DNA from: Clostridia bacterium
GTDB lineage: Bacteria > Bacillota > Clostridia > Christensenellales > Aristaeellaceae
Assembly (NCBI GenBank): GCA_017404985.1
Contig: JAFRBK010000036.1
Span: 19,861 to 83,860, forward strand
DNA length: 64,000 nt
Reading direction: 5' to 3'
Made by a program: the position numbers and the translations under genes. Below the pieces are notes generated by a model. The model worked only from the letters and a program-made list of their open reading frames with translations, did not search any database and was not told the origin of the DNA. Of this stretch, positions 49,984 to 58,536 are shown piece by piece (the first letter of the stretch is position 1; every line of letters starts with the position of its first letter).

Positions 49984-51443
49984 AGGGTGATCTCCGCCAC
50001 GGAGCAGGGCGGCAGGGTTGTCGCCACCCTTCCGTCTTTTATGGTGAAACCCGTATACTCCCGGATAGCAATCGGCGCGTTCTCAAAGTCGTTGTACGCA
50101 TCCATTTTCCCGGAAAGAATCCTCCCCTTCGCTCCGGCAATCGCTTCGTCCCGCAGAGCGATTTCGACTTCCTGTTCCCTGTCCGGGTCCAGGTTGCTCA
50201 GCGTCAGGGTAATTGTGCCGTCCTTTTCACTGGCGCTGGCCGTTACGGAGGACACAGCATATTTTTCATTGCCGGTTTTCTCTGCTTCAATGTAGCAATC
50301 CAACTGGCGGGCATCCATGTGTGCCTTGTACAGGTCGAATACGTGATAGGTCGGGGTCAGCACCATCCGGTCGCCCTCAGTCAGGATGATAGCCTGCAGC
50401 ACGTTGACCGTCTGGGCAATGTTTGCCATGAACACCCGGTCGCAGCAGCGGTTGAACAGGTCGAAGTGGATCGCTGCCACCATCGCGTCCCGCATGGTGT
50501 TCTGCTGATAAAGGAAGCCCGGGTTCGTGCCCGGTTCCACCTCAAACCAGTTGCCCCATTCGTCCACAATCAGGCCGATCCGCTTTTCCGGATCATACCG
50601 GTCCATGATGGCCGCGTGCAGGCGGATCTTCCGTTCCATGTCCGCAGCGATGGCCAGGGTTTCAAAATAGTCGTCCTTCGTGAATTCCGTGGCGCTGTTC
50701 TTGTGGCTCCATCCGCCGGGAATCGTATAGCTGTGCAGGCTCAGGCCATCCATGCAGAAGGCCGCATTCTTCATCAGCACTTCCGTCCAGGCGGTATCCG
50801 CGTCGCTGGGCCCGCAGGCGATCTTGTAAAGCTTGTTCTCCCCATACTGGCGGCAGAAGCCCTGGTACCGCCGGTAGGTATCCGCGTAATATTCCGGCCG
50901 CATGTTGCCGCCGCAGCCCCAGCTTTCGTTGCCGACGCCCCAGAACTTCACGCCCCAGGCATCCTTCCGGCCGTTGGCCCAGCGTTCCTGCACGACGGTG
51001 GAATCCCCGTCGCTGTTCAGGTATTCGACCCACTCGCTCATCTCGCGCACCGTACCGCTGCCCACGTTGCCCGTAATATAAGGCTCGCAGCCCACCTGGC
51101 GGCAAAGCTCGAGGAATTCATGGGTGCCGAAGGAGTTGTCCTCCACCACGCCGCCCCAGTTCGTGTTCACCATGCGTTTGCGCGCAGACTGGGGACCGAT
51201 GCCGTCCCGCCAGTGGTACTCGTCCGCAAAACAGCCGCCGGGCCAGCGCAGCACGGGCATGTTCAGGGCCTTCATGGCGGCTACGACATCCTTCCGCATC
51301 CCGTTCACGTTCGGAATGGCGCTGTCCTTTCCGACAAAGATGCCGCCGTAAATGCAGCGGCCCAGGTGCTCCGCGAAATGGCCGTAGATATATCGTGAAA
51401 TGGTGCCTCCCGACCGGGAGCGGTCAATTGCGATTTTCGCCAT
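49980..51443 (-). CDS. Alpha-L-arabinofuranosidase, GH51
   Basis: 487 residues, intracellular (no signal peptide). Removes arabinose from arabino-oligosaccharides. The acid/base Glu173 is in [11 protein letters not shown] and the nucleophile Glu295 in [29 protein letters not shown] is also typical. A TIM barrel is followed by a beta-domain ending in the conserved LPPCSV. The ATG at 51443 lies inside the end of rnc (20-base overlap), behind AAGGAGAAGG, so it is translationally coupled to RNase III. No other arabinan genes adjoin it. The context in a fatty-acid/RNA-processing operon is unusual. Confidence 0.95.
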   Translation of the reverse strand: MAKIAIDRSRSGGTISRYIYGHFAEHLGRCIYGGIFVGKDSAIPNVNGMRKDVVAAMKALNMPVLRWPGGCFADEYHWRDGIGPQSARKRMVNTNWGGVVEDNSFGTHEFLELCRQVGCEPYITGNVGSGTVREMSEWVEYLNSDGDSTVVQERWANGRKDAWGVKFWGVGNESWGCGGNMRPEYYADTYRRYQGFCRQYGENKLYKIACGPSDADTAWTEVLMKNAAFCMDGLSLHSYTIPGGWSHKNSATEFTKDDYFETLAIAADMERKIRLHAAIMDRYDPEKRIGLIVDEWGNWFEVEPGTNPGFLYQQNTMRDAMVAAIHFDLFNRCCDRVFMANIAQTVNVLQAIILTEGDRMVLTPTYHVFDLYKAHMDARQLDCYIEAEKTGNEKYAVSSVTASASEKDGTITLTLSNLDPDREQEVEIALRDEAIAGAKGRILSGKMDAYNDFENAPIAIREYTGFTIKDGRVATTLPPCSVAEITL

Positions 51444-52101
51444 GGGTGCCTTCTCCTTTCATCCGCCGCAGGGCAGCCAGTGCCGCTGCCTGTTCGGCCT
51501 GTTTCTTCGTCCTGCCTTCCCCGGCGGCGAGCGCCTCCCCCAGGGCATACACTGTCGCTTCGAACACCGGCGCGTGGTCCGGTCCCCGGTGGCCGGTAAT
51601 CTCATAGGTCGGGGCCTCGCCCCCGTCCTTCTGCAGTTCCTCCTGCAGTTGCCCCTTGGCGTCCTGCATGGGCCGTGAAACCTCCTCCGGCTTCGGCCAG
51701 CAGCGCTCCACCACGCCCCGTGCCGCATCCATGCCGCCGTCGAGATACACGGCCGCCAGCACCGCCTCCATCGCGTCGCAGAGTACGCTGGGCTTCTCCC
51801 GGCCGCCGGTCAGCTCCTCGCCCTTGTCCATGATCAGCGATCGGCCGATGCCGAGCCTGGCGGCCACCTGGCTCAGGGCCGCCTCACAAACCAGCAGCGC
51901 CCGCAGGTGGGTCAGCTGCCCTTCCCTTTCCTCCGGGTATTCCCGGTAGAGCCGGTCACTCATCAGGTACTGAAGCACCGCGTCGCCCAGGAACTCCAGC
52001 CGCTGGTTGTCCTCCCTGCCCATGGAAGGGTGCGTCAAAGCGCGGCGAAGCAGCGCCTCGTCGCGGAAAGTATAGCCCAGGGATTTCATCAGGGCTTTCA
52101 T
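51424..52101 (-). CDS. rnc: Ribonuclease III
   Basis: 225 residues. Cuts double-stranded RNA in rRNA and mRNA processing. The catalytic signature is [20 protein letters not shown], with the second acidic cluster [17 protein letters not shown]; a double-stranded RNA-binding domain is at about 150-220 ([19 protein letters not shown]). It lies eight bases after acpP in the usual plsX-acpP-rnc order. Confidence 0.96.
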   Translation of the reverse strand: MKALMKSLGYTFRDEALLRRALTHPSMGREDNQRLEFLGDAVLQYLMSDRLYREYPEEREGQLTHLRALLVCEAALSQVAARLGIGRSLIMDKGEELTGGREKPSVLCDAMEAVLAAVYLDGGMDAARGVVERCWPKPEEVSRPMQDAKGQLQEELQKDGGEAPTYEITGHRGPDHAPVFEATVYALGEALAAGEGRTKKQAEQAAALAALRRMKGEGTHGENRN

Positions 52102-52109
52102 GCCGTGCC

Positions 52110-52340
52110 TCAGCCCTTCGCTTTGGCGATATAGTTCACTACGTCACCTACGGTCTTCAGCTTCATGATCTGGTCGTCCTCCACCGTGATCCCGAACTGG
52201 TCTTCCAGGTCCATGATCATGACCATGATGTTGGCGCTGTCGGCCTTCAGGTCTTCAACCAGCCGGGATTCGGGGGTAATGGTGGCCGGGTCAGCCTTCA
52301 GCTGGGAAGCAATCAGATTGCGTACGGTTTCAAAATCCAT
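52110..52340 (-). CDS. acpP: Acyl carrier protein
   Basis: 76 residues, acidic. Carries fatty-acyl chains on phosphopantetheine attached to Ser35 in EDLKADSANIMVMIMDLED; the residue after DS is Ala instead of the usual Leu. ATG at 52340 has AGGAGG seven bases upstream and gives the standard length. Between plsX and rnc. Confidence 0.95.
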   Translation of the reverse strand: MDFETVRNLIASQLKADPATITPESRLVEDLKADSANIMVMIMDLEDQFGITVEDDQIMKLKTVGDVVNYIAKAKG

Positions 52341-52391
52341 GGGAAAACCTCCTTGTTTCTTCATCATCTATGATAATCCGGCCTCCCGGAA

Positions 52392-53399
52392 TTATCCCTG
52401 GTTTTCAGCGATCTTCTTCACGCCTTCCTCGATGATCTTCACCACGTGGCCGTCAATCATCTTGATGCACTGGGCAATCGCGTTGGAGAAAGCATAGTCG
52501 TTGCTGGAGCCGTGGGCTTTGACCACTGCGCCCTGGACGCCCAGAAGCGGCGCGCCTCCGACCTCGTCGGGATCGAGAGCCTTCTTGACCCGTGTGAAGG
52601 CGGGCTTTGCCAGCAGCCCGGCCACTTTCCCGCGGAAGTCTGCCAGCAGTTCCTTCTTGATAACGCCCAGCAGGGCCTTCGCCAGGCCCTCGGTATATTT
52701 CAGAATCAGGTTTCCGCCGAAGCCATCCGTCACGACCACGTCCGCGCCATCGAGCGGTATTTCCCGGGCTTCAACGTTGCCAATGAAGTTGTAGGGCGCC
52801 TTTTCCATCAGCGGATAGGTCTCCTTGACCAGGGCATTGCCCTTTTCCGCCTCTGCGCCGATGTTGGCCAGGCCGATCCGGGGATTCTCCAAGCCCCACA
52901 CACCCTTCATATACGCATCGCCCATGACGCCGAACTGCACCAGGTATTCCGGCTTGCAGTCCACATTGGCGCCGCAGTCGATCAGCAGGAAGCGGCCCTT
53001 TCCGTTATTGATCACCGGGGCCAGCGCCGGACGCTCCACGCCGGGAATCCTTCCCAGGCGGAACATGCCTCCGGCCAGGGTCGCGCCGGTGGATCCGGCG
53101 GATACAAAGCCGTCTGCCTCTCCGTTGCGCACTTTCAGCATGCCCTGCACGGTCGCGCTGTTCACCTTTTTGCGCACGCCCATCACGGGGCTCTCGTGGT
53201 TCGTGATTACCTCCGGCTCCTCCTCCAGGATCAGCCGGTCCGCCACGTCGCTGTAATCTCCCAGATGGGGTTTCACCTCATCCAGCCTTCCGGCCAGGAT
53301 GATGGACAGCTGAGGATACTGCCGCAGGGCGCGCAACGCGCCCTTCACCGGTGCCTCCGGCGCCAGGTCTCCGCCCATCGCGTCAACGTAAATGATCAT
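52392..53399 (-). CDS. plsX: Phosphate acyltransferase PlsX
   Basis: 335 residues. Converts acyl-ACP to acyl phosphate, the donor for PlsY in phospholipid synthesis. Typical segments: IIYVDAMGGDLAPEAPVKGA, VSAGSTGATLAGGMFRLGRI, VVTDGFGGNLILKYTEG and a C-terminal GAPLLGVQGAVVKAHGSSN. It is 14 bases after proS, so a proS-plsX-acpP-rnc run is likely. The often-adjacent fapR is missing. Confidence 0.96.
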   Translation of the reverse strand: MIIYVDAMGGDLAPEAPVKGALRALRQYPQLSIILAGRLDEVKPHLGDYSDVADRLILEEEPEVITNHESPVMGVRKKVNSATVQGMLKVRNGEADGFVSAGSTGATLAGGMFRLGRIPGVERPALAPVINNGKGRFLLIDCGANVDCKPEYLVQFGVMGDAYMKGVWGLENPRIGLANIGAEAEKGNALVKETYPLMEKAPYNFIGNVEAREIPLDGADVVVTDGFGGNLILKYTEGLAKALLGVIKKELLADFRGKVAGLLAKPAFTRVKKALDPDEVGGAPLLGVQGAVVKAHGSSNDYAFSNAIAQCIKMIDGHVVKIIEEGVKKIAENQG

Positions 53400-53413
53400 A
53401 GCTGTTTACCTCA

Positions 53414-54862
53414 TCAATATGCTTTCGCGAAATACATCACCTTGTCGGCAGGTTTCCCGCAGCATACGCAGCGGTCGGAGAAGCGGTGGGCTTCCTGGTC
53501 GAAGGGCATGTTGCGGGAGGAGGCGTTGAATTTCTCCTTGATCTCATCCTCACAGGCCCGCTCACCGCACCACATGGCCTTGGCGAACCCAGTGTTGACC
53601 GCCTGCTCCAGTTCTTCCATGTTGTTCACTGTCACCGTGCGTTCATCCCGGAAGGCCTTTGCCTGTTCAAACAGGGTCTTCTGGATGTCGTCCAGCAGGC
53701 CGCCGAGCTTCTCCTCCAGGCCTTCCAGCGGCAGGGTGAACTTCTCCAGCGTATCCCGGCGGAACACGGTCACGACGCCGTTCTCCAGGTCCCTCGGCCC
53801 GATCTCCAGCCGGACCGGCACGCCCTTGAGCTCCCAGTCGTTGAACTTGAAGCCGGGGGACACGGTATCCCGGTCGTCCACCTTCACCCGGTATCCGGCC
53901 TTCTTCAGCTTCTGATATAGCTCGCCGCAGGCTTCCAGCACGCCGCCCTTATGGGCCGCGATGGGCAGGATCACCGCCTGGATGGGCGCCACCTTCGGCG
54001 GCAGCCGCAGCCCGCGCTCATCCCCATGGGTCATGATCAGCGCGCCGATCAGCCGGGTGCTGGTGCCCCAGCTGGTCTCGTGCACGTATTCCAGCTTGCC
54101 TTCCCTGCTCTGGTACTGGATATCGAAGGCCTCGGCGAAATTCGTCCCGAAGTTGTGGCTGGTGCCTGCCTGCAGGGCTTTGCCGTCCTGCATCATGGCT
54201 TCCATGGAGTAGGTGGCCCGTGCACCGGCGAATTTTTCCTTGTCGCTCTTGCGGCCCACGTACACCGGCAGCGCCAGCACGTTCTCCGCCACTTCGCGGT
54301 AGACCTCGAGCATCTTCAGGGTCTCCTCCTCCGCCTCCTCCGCGGTGGCGTGGATGGTGTGGCCTTCCTGCCAGAGGAATTCACTGGTGCGCAGGAAAGG
54401 CCGGGTAGCCTTCTCCCACCGCATCACGGAGCACCACTGGTTGTACATCATCGGCAGGTCCCGCCAGGTCTGTACCCACTTGGAATACATCGCACAGAAA
54501 ATGGTTTCACTGGTAGGCCGCACTGCCAGGCGCTCCTGCAGTTTCTCCTGCCCTCCCTGGGTTACCCAGGCGACTTCCGGCGCGAAGCCCTCCACGTGCT
54601 CCGCCTCCTTCAGCAGCAAACTTTCCGGAATCAGCATCGGAAAATATACGTTCTCCGCGCCGGTTTCCTTGAACCGCGCGTCCATCTCCGCCTGAATCCG
54701 TTCCCAGATTGCGTAGCCGTAAGGCCGGATAATCATGCATCCCCGAACCGGCGCGTAGTCGCAGAGTTCGGTCTGCTTGATCACATCCGTGTACCACTGG
54801 GAAAAGTCCTCGCTGCGGGGAGTAATGTGGGTGACAAATTCCTGGTTCTGGTTCTTAGCCAT
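53414..54862 (-). CDS. proS: Proline--tRNA ligase, archaeal/eukaryote-like type
   Basis: 482 residues, class II synthetase. The short length, the absence of the bacterial editing insertion, and FLRTSEFLWQEGHTIHATAE together with a C-terminal zinc-type Cys region (CVCCGKPADKVMYFAKAY) mark the eukaryote/archaeal-like ProRS class that many Clostridia carry. RPTSETIFCAMYSKWVQ is motif 2-adjacent. No T-box element is seen in the 92-base upstream gap. Start ATG at 54862. Confidence 0.95.
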   Translation of the reverse strand: MAKNQNQEFVTHITPRSEDFSQWYTDVIKQTELCDYAPVRGCMIIRPYGYAIWERIQAEMDARFKETGAENVYFPMLIPESLLLKEAEHVEGFAPEVAWVTQGGQEKLQERLAVRPTSETIFCAMYSKWVQTWRDLPMMYNQWCSVMRWEKATRPFLRTSEFLWQEGHTIHATAEEAEEETLKMLEVYREVAENVLALPVYVGRKSDKEKFAGARATYSMEAMMQDGKALQAGTSHNFGTNFAEAFDIQYQSREGKLEYVHETSWGTSTRLIGALIMTHGDERGLRLPPKVAPIQAVILPIAAHKGGVLEACGELYQKLKKAGYRVKVDDRDTVSPGFKFNDWELKGVPVRLEIGPRDLENGVVTVFRRDTLEKFTLPLEGLEEKLGGLLDDIQKTLFEQAKAFRDERTVTVNNMEELEQAVNTGFAKAMWCGERACEDEIKEKFNASSRNMPFDQEAHRFSDRCVCCGKPADKVMYFAKAY

Positions 54863-54954
54863 GGTCTGCCTCCATAAACATAATCAATCAATAAATCGTA
54901 AACTTCCTGCCCTTATCCGGGCCGGGCTGAAACGGGGCAAAGCACCCCAAAGGG

Positions 54955-56145
54955 TCATTTCTGCGGAAGCGACAGGGAATACATCGTCTCTCCCGAAGCC
55001 AGCAGCATCCTGCCGTCCGAGGTAATGCCGAGGAAGGCCGTGACCTCCGTGCCCTCCGGGGCGGGAATTTTATACCCGAAAAACTTCTGGCTGTTCATAT
55101 CCGCCCGGTAGATGTAGTCCTTTGCCACCGCATAGATATTGCCCCGATACATACCCGCACCGACGCAGGTGGTCGGCAGGGTATACCGCTTGTCGTTCAT
55201 TCCCTCGAGCACCCGCAGCTCTGAAATAATCTGGGTGCTGGAGGTCTGGCTGGTTGGGGCCAGCAGCATCCGCGCGCTGCCCCGGTCCGGCACTTCTGCG
55301 TCGATCAGTTTCCAGCCGTATACCAGCATGGTCGCATTGGTATCCTGCACGCACTTGTAGTCGTAGGTGTACACCTGCCGCGTGGAGAATACCCGGAGCT
55401 TGCCGTTCTCGTAAATCACTTTATAGGTCAGGGCCTCGCCCAGGTTTACCTCGCCGGTGTTCATCTTGCCGACCTGGAAAGTGTTCATGATCGTGTTCGG
55501 CGCGGTGCCGAACACATCCAGCGCCAGCGTCCACAGGTACTGTCCCTGGTCGCCGTAGAATCCGGTGTCCAGAATCATCAGGCTGGAGAAGGCCTCCTGC
55601 TCCGCGTCCACCTGGGCGCCTTTCAGGTCCTTGACCACCAGTTTCGGCTCCGTGTCCTCCCCGATGACCACAGCAGCATATCGTTCGCCGACCCTGGCGA
55701 ACTGCACCGTGCCCTCCATACTCTCGTTGTAGGTCGCATTGCCGTTTTTGTCCACCAGGTAAAGCTGTGTCCCGCTCCACAGGGCCAGATGCGTCGGCCC
55801 CACGGCGAAGGACACGCCCGTGCCTGCCGGAAAGCTCCATCGAATCGTGCCTGAACTGGACAGGTGGTGGATCGATGCCCCGTCATAATACAGCACGCCG
55901 TCCCGAAAGGGCGTCACGCTCTGGTTCGAGTAGCAGGGCAGCTTGGTCATCGTGATCTCCTTGCCCTTGCCGTAGCTGCCCAGAAAATGGATGCCCAGGG
56001 CAACCGCCAGCACCACCACGACCAGGATCACCCAGCTGCGGATCTGCCGCTTCCGGTTCTGTTCCTGGGTCGGCCGTTCCCTGGCGGCGTTCCGGGTTCG
56101 GGTCCGGTACAGCTGATCGTTGATATTCTGGTTATCCCTTGCCAT
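54955..56145 (-). CDS. Membrane-anchored beta-propeller-like protein (DUF5711-like)
   Basis: 396 residues. A basic cytoplasmic start, one membrane segment (WVILVVVVLAVALGIHFLG, residues 38-56), then an extracytoplasmic region of repeated beta-blades (VTPFRDGVLYYDGASIHHL, THLALWSGTQLYLVDKNG). Similar clostridial proteins are annotated DUF5711 with no known function. It lies 35 bases after mrp. It shares its layout with the larger propeller protein at 21618-24737, so both may sense or scaffold at the cell surface. Confidence 0.7.
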   Translation of the reverse strand: MARDNQNINDQLYRTRTRNAARERPTQEQNRKRQIRSWVILVVVVLAVALGIHFLGSYGKGKEITMTKLPCYSNQSVTPFRDGVLYYDGASIHHLSSSGTIRWSFPAGTGVSFAVGPTHLALWSGTQLYLVDKNGNATYNESMEGTVQFARVGERYAAVVIGEDTEPKLVVKDLKGAQVDAEQEAFSSLMILDTGFYGDQGQYLWTLALDVFGTAPNTIMNTFQVGKMNTGEVNLGEALTYKVIYENGKLRVFSTRQVYTYDYKCVQDTNATMLVYGWKLIDAEVPDRGSARMLLAPTSQTSSTQIISELRVLEGMNDKRYTLPTTCVGAGMYRGNIYAVAKDYIYRADMNSQKFFGYKIPAPEGTEVTAFLGITSDGRMLLASGETMYSLSLPQK

Positions 56146-56180
56146 TCCCCGGCTCCTTATTCCTCTGCCTGTTCAGGTTT

Positions 56181-57008
56181 TCAGGTTTTTTCAACAGCAT
56201 CCGCAACCGGATCCAGCCAGTTCTCGTTGAACAGCTCGATCACCCCGGTATCGCAGGCTTTCGCAATGGCGGGATCGATTGGCAGCCGGGCCAGCACCGG
56301 AATGCCGTGCTCCTTCGCCACCTGCTCGCTCACGCCCTCGCCGAAGGGATAAATCTTCTTTCCGCAATCCGGGCAGGCGATATAGCTCATGTTTTCCACG
56401 ATGCCCAGCACCGGGATATTCATCATTTTCGCCATGTTGACGGCCTTTTCGACCACCATGCCGACCAGCTCCTGGGGACTGGCCACGATGATGATCCCGT
56501 TCACCGGCAGGCTCTGGAACACGGTCAGCGGCACGTCCCCGGTTCCCGGAGGCATATCCACATACATCTCGTCCACTTCGCCCCAGACGACATCCGTCCA
56601 GAACTGCTTCACGGTGCCGGCAATCAGCGCGCCCCGCCAGATCACGGGATCTGTCTCGTGTTCCAGCAGCAGGTTGATACTCATCAGCTTGACCCCGGTC
56701 CGGCTTTCCACCGGCAGAATACCGTCCACCGTGCCCATAGCCCGGCCATGGATTCCGAACATCTTCGGGATGGAGGGCCCGGTGATGTCCGCGTCCAGGA
56801 CGGCGGCCTTTTTCCCGTTCCGCTGCGCCAGCACGGCCAGCAGGCTGGTCACCAGGGATTTTCCCACGCCGCCCTTGCCGCTGACCACGGCGATCACCTT
56901 TTTCACATTGCTTCCCGCGTTCTGCGGCTCCAGCAGGCTCTGGGGCTCCCCGTTCCGGGAAGAGCAGTTTGCCGTGCAGGAAGAACAGTCATGCGTGCAT
57001 TCAGCCAA
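56181..57008 (-). CDS. Mrp/NBP35-type P-loop ATPase, iron-sulfur carrier
   Basis: 275 residues. A Cys-rich N-terminus (ECTHDCSSCTANCSS) precedes the deviant Walker A VVSGKGGVGKSLVTSLLAVL, DADITGPSIPKMFG, VDMPPGTGDVPLTV, and a CPDCGKKIYPFG cluster motif near residue 215. Family members bind and transfer 4Fe-4S clusters. TTG at 57008 is preferred (it starts at the conserved AECTHDC); a GTG three codons upstream lies within the ribosome-binding AGGTGAGG. In the run between the caspase-like and propeller genes. Confidence 0.92.
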   Translation of the reverse strand: MAECTHDCSSCTANCSSRNGEPQSLLEPQNAGSNVKKVIAVVSGKGGVGKSLVTSLLAVLAQRNGKKAAVLDADITGPSIPKMFGIHGRAMGTVDGILPVESRTGVKLMSINLLLEHETDPVIWRGALIAGTVKQFWTDVVWGEVDEMYVDMPPGTGDVPLTVFQSLPVNGIIIVASPQELVGMVVEKAVNMAKMMNIPVLGIVENMSYIACPDCGKKIYPFGEGVSEQVAKEHGIPVLARLPIDPAIAKACDTGVIELFNENWLDPVADAVEKT

Positions 57009-57045
57009 AATCCTCACCTCAAAAAAACAGATTCTGTAAACATTT

Positions 57046-58515
57046 CTATTCCGGGTCCCCGTTTTCCTTCTCTTCCAGGGTAAAGAAAGCAGAAAAGGCT
57101 TCCTGGCCCCCCAGCCCGTCGGTGCATACCGCGTGAATCCGATAGGCGCCCGCCGCGCACATCTCGCCCGCGTCGTTCCGTCCGCTCCAGCATACCCAGA
57201 GCCCCGCGGCCGCCTCGGTTCCTGCAGCCTTCCCCGGCAGGCAGGCTTCTCCTTCGCCCAGCGTTCGAACCACTTCGCCGTTCTCGCTTTCCACCGTCGC
57301 CGACACCATGCACGGCGCCGAAGCAGTGATCAGCACATTCATCTCTTCCCCGTCTTCCGGCCGGAAGGTTTCTGCCGCAGCCTCCGCTCCCAGGGCCGCC
57401 TCTTCCTCCCCGGCCATGGCAATCCGGCGGCTGCCCTCCGGCACCGCCGACCCGTCCTGCAGGTTCAGGATCTGCAGCAGGGCAAACCCCGAGCTCTCTC
57501 CGTCCACCGTGCTCAGCCGAACGGTCCGCTGTTTTTCTCCGGGGCCCAGCAGGCCGCGGGTGCCTTCCCAGCGCTCCCGGTCCGCCATCTGCACCGCGCC
57601 GGAAAAATCCCAGCTGCCGTCTTTCCAGTATACCATCCGGTACCACAGCCGGATCGCCGTGGCCGCCGTGAAGGTAAAGTCCACTTTCGGCCGGGCCGGG
57701 TCCGATTCCGCCTCGGAGAAGGCCAGCCCGTTCACCGCCCGGCCCGCTTCCGTTTCCCCGACGGAGAAAAGGGCCTCCCCGTCATCCTCGGGATAGCAGT
57801 ATGCCCGGCTGTCGCCGCAAAGGGCGCGTACGCCCGCCGTCAGCTCCTTCAGGCTGAAAAAACCGTCTCCGTCCATATCTCCGGTCCCGGCATCTGCGCT
57901 TACCAGCGCCTCCAGGGCTGCCAGGAACCAGCTTCCGCCGCTCCCGCCGCTGTTCTCCAGCCACAGGGCGCTCTGCTCCAGCCCCCCGGCGCAGGTCAGC
58001 ACCCGGATGCCGGATCCCGCAAACACGTTGGTTCCGTTCGGCACCCCCTTGCCAATGAACGCACCGGAGTAGCAGGCATCCAGGATCAGCACCTTCCGCC
58101 CGGGAATCCGGTTCAGCATGCCGAACAGGGCTTCCGGCTCCAGTGCTTCCTCCCGTGTGCCGTCACTCAGCAGAATCGCCGCCCGGGAATCCGTCAGCAG
58201 GCCGTGGGTGGAGAAGTAGACCAGGGAGAGATCCCCCTCGTCCGCCTCCGCGAAGGTTTCCTGCATCAGCAGTTCCAGGGTTTCCTCGCTGGCCGGTCCG
58301 TGCAGCACAGTCCGGCAGTCGTTCAGTCCCGGCATCCGCGCCCACAGCATGGCTTCCATCCGTGCCAGGTTCTGCTCCGCGGCCGGCGTCGTCTCCGGCA
58401 TGGTTACAAAGCGGTCCGCACCGATCAGCAACGCCCGGGAAATGCCTTCCCCCAGCGCTGAAAACGGCAGAAAGAGGAAAAGAACCAGCAGGAGCACCCG
58501 GATTCCTTTCCTCAT
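57046..58515 (-). CDS. Secreted caspase-like (C14) peptidase with EF-hand-like loop
   Basis: 489 residues. A signal peptide (GIRVLLLVLFLFLPFSALG) leads into a caspase/metacaspase-type domain: SLVYFSTHGLLTD with His104 and KVLILDACYSGAF with Cys148. An EF-hand-like calcium loop lies at 213-224 (DMDGDGFFSLKE), inside the catalytic region, so calcium dependence as in metacaspases is possible. The C-terminal 230 residues look like beta-sandwich modules ending in an Arg/Ala-rich Ig-like domain. ATG at 58515 has GAGGG seven bases before it. It is 21 bases after the peptidoglycan-binding lipoprotein gene, strongly suggesting cotranscription. Substrate unknown. Confidence 0.87.
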   Translation of the reverse strand: MRKGIRVLLLVLFLFLPFSALGEGISRALLIGADRFVTMPETTPAAEQNLARMEAMLWARMPGLNDCRTVLHGPASEETLELLMQETFAEADEGDLSLVYFSTHGLLTDSRAAILLSDGTREEALEPEALFGMLNRIPGRKVLILDACYSGAFIGKGVPNGTNVFAGSGIRVLTCAGGLEQSALWLENSGGSGGSWFLAALEALVSADAGTGDMDGDGFFSLKELTAGVRALCGDSRAYCYPEDDGEALFSVGETEAGRAVNGLAFSEAESDPARPKVDFTFTAATAIRLWYRMVYWKDGSWDFSGAVQMADRERWEGTRGLLGPGEKQRTVRLSTVDGESSGFALLQILNLQDGSAVPEGSRRIAMAGEEEAALGAEAAAETFRPEDGEEMNVLITASAPCMVSATVESENGEVVRTLGEGEACLPGKAAGTEAAAGLWVCWSGRNDAGEMCAAGAYRIHAVCTDGLGGQEAFSAFFTLEEKENGDPE

Positions 58516-58536
58516 CTGCCATCCCTCACAAGTCAA

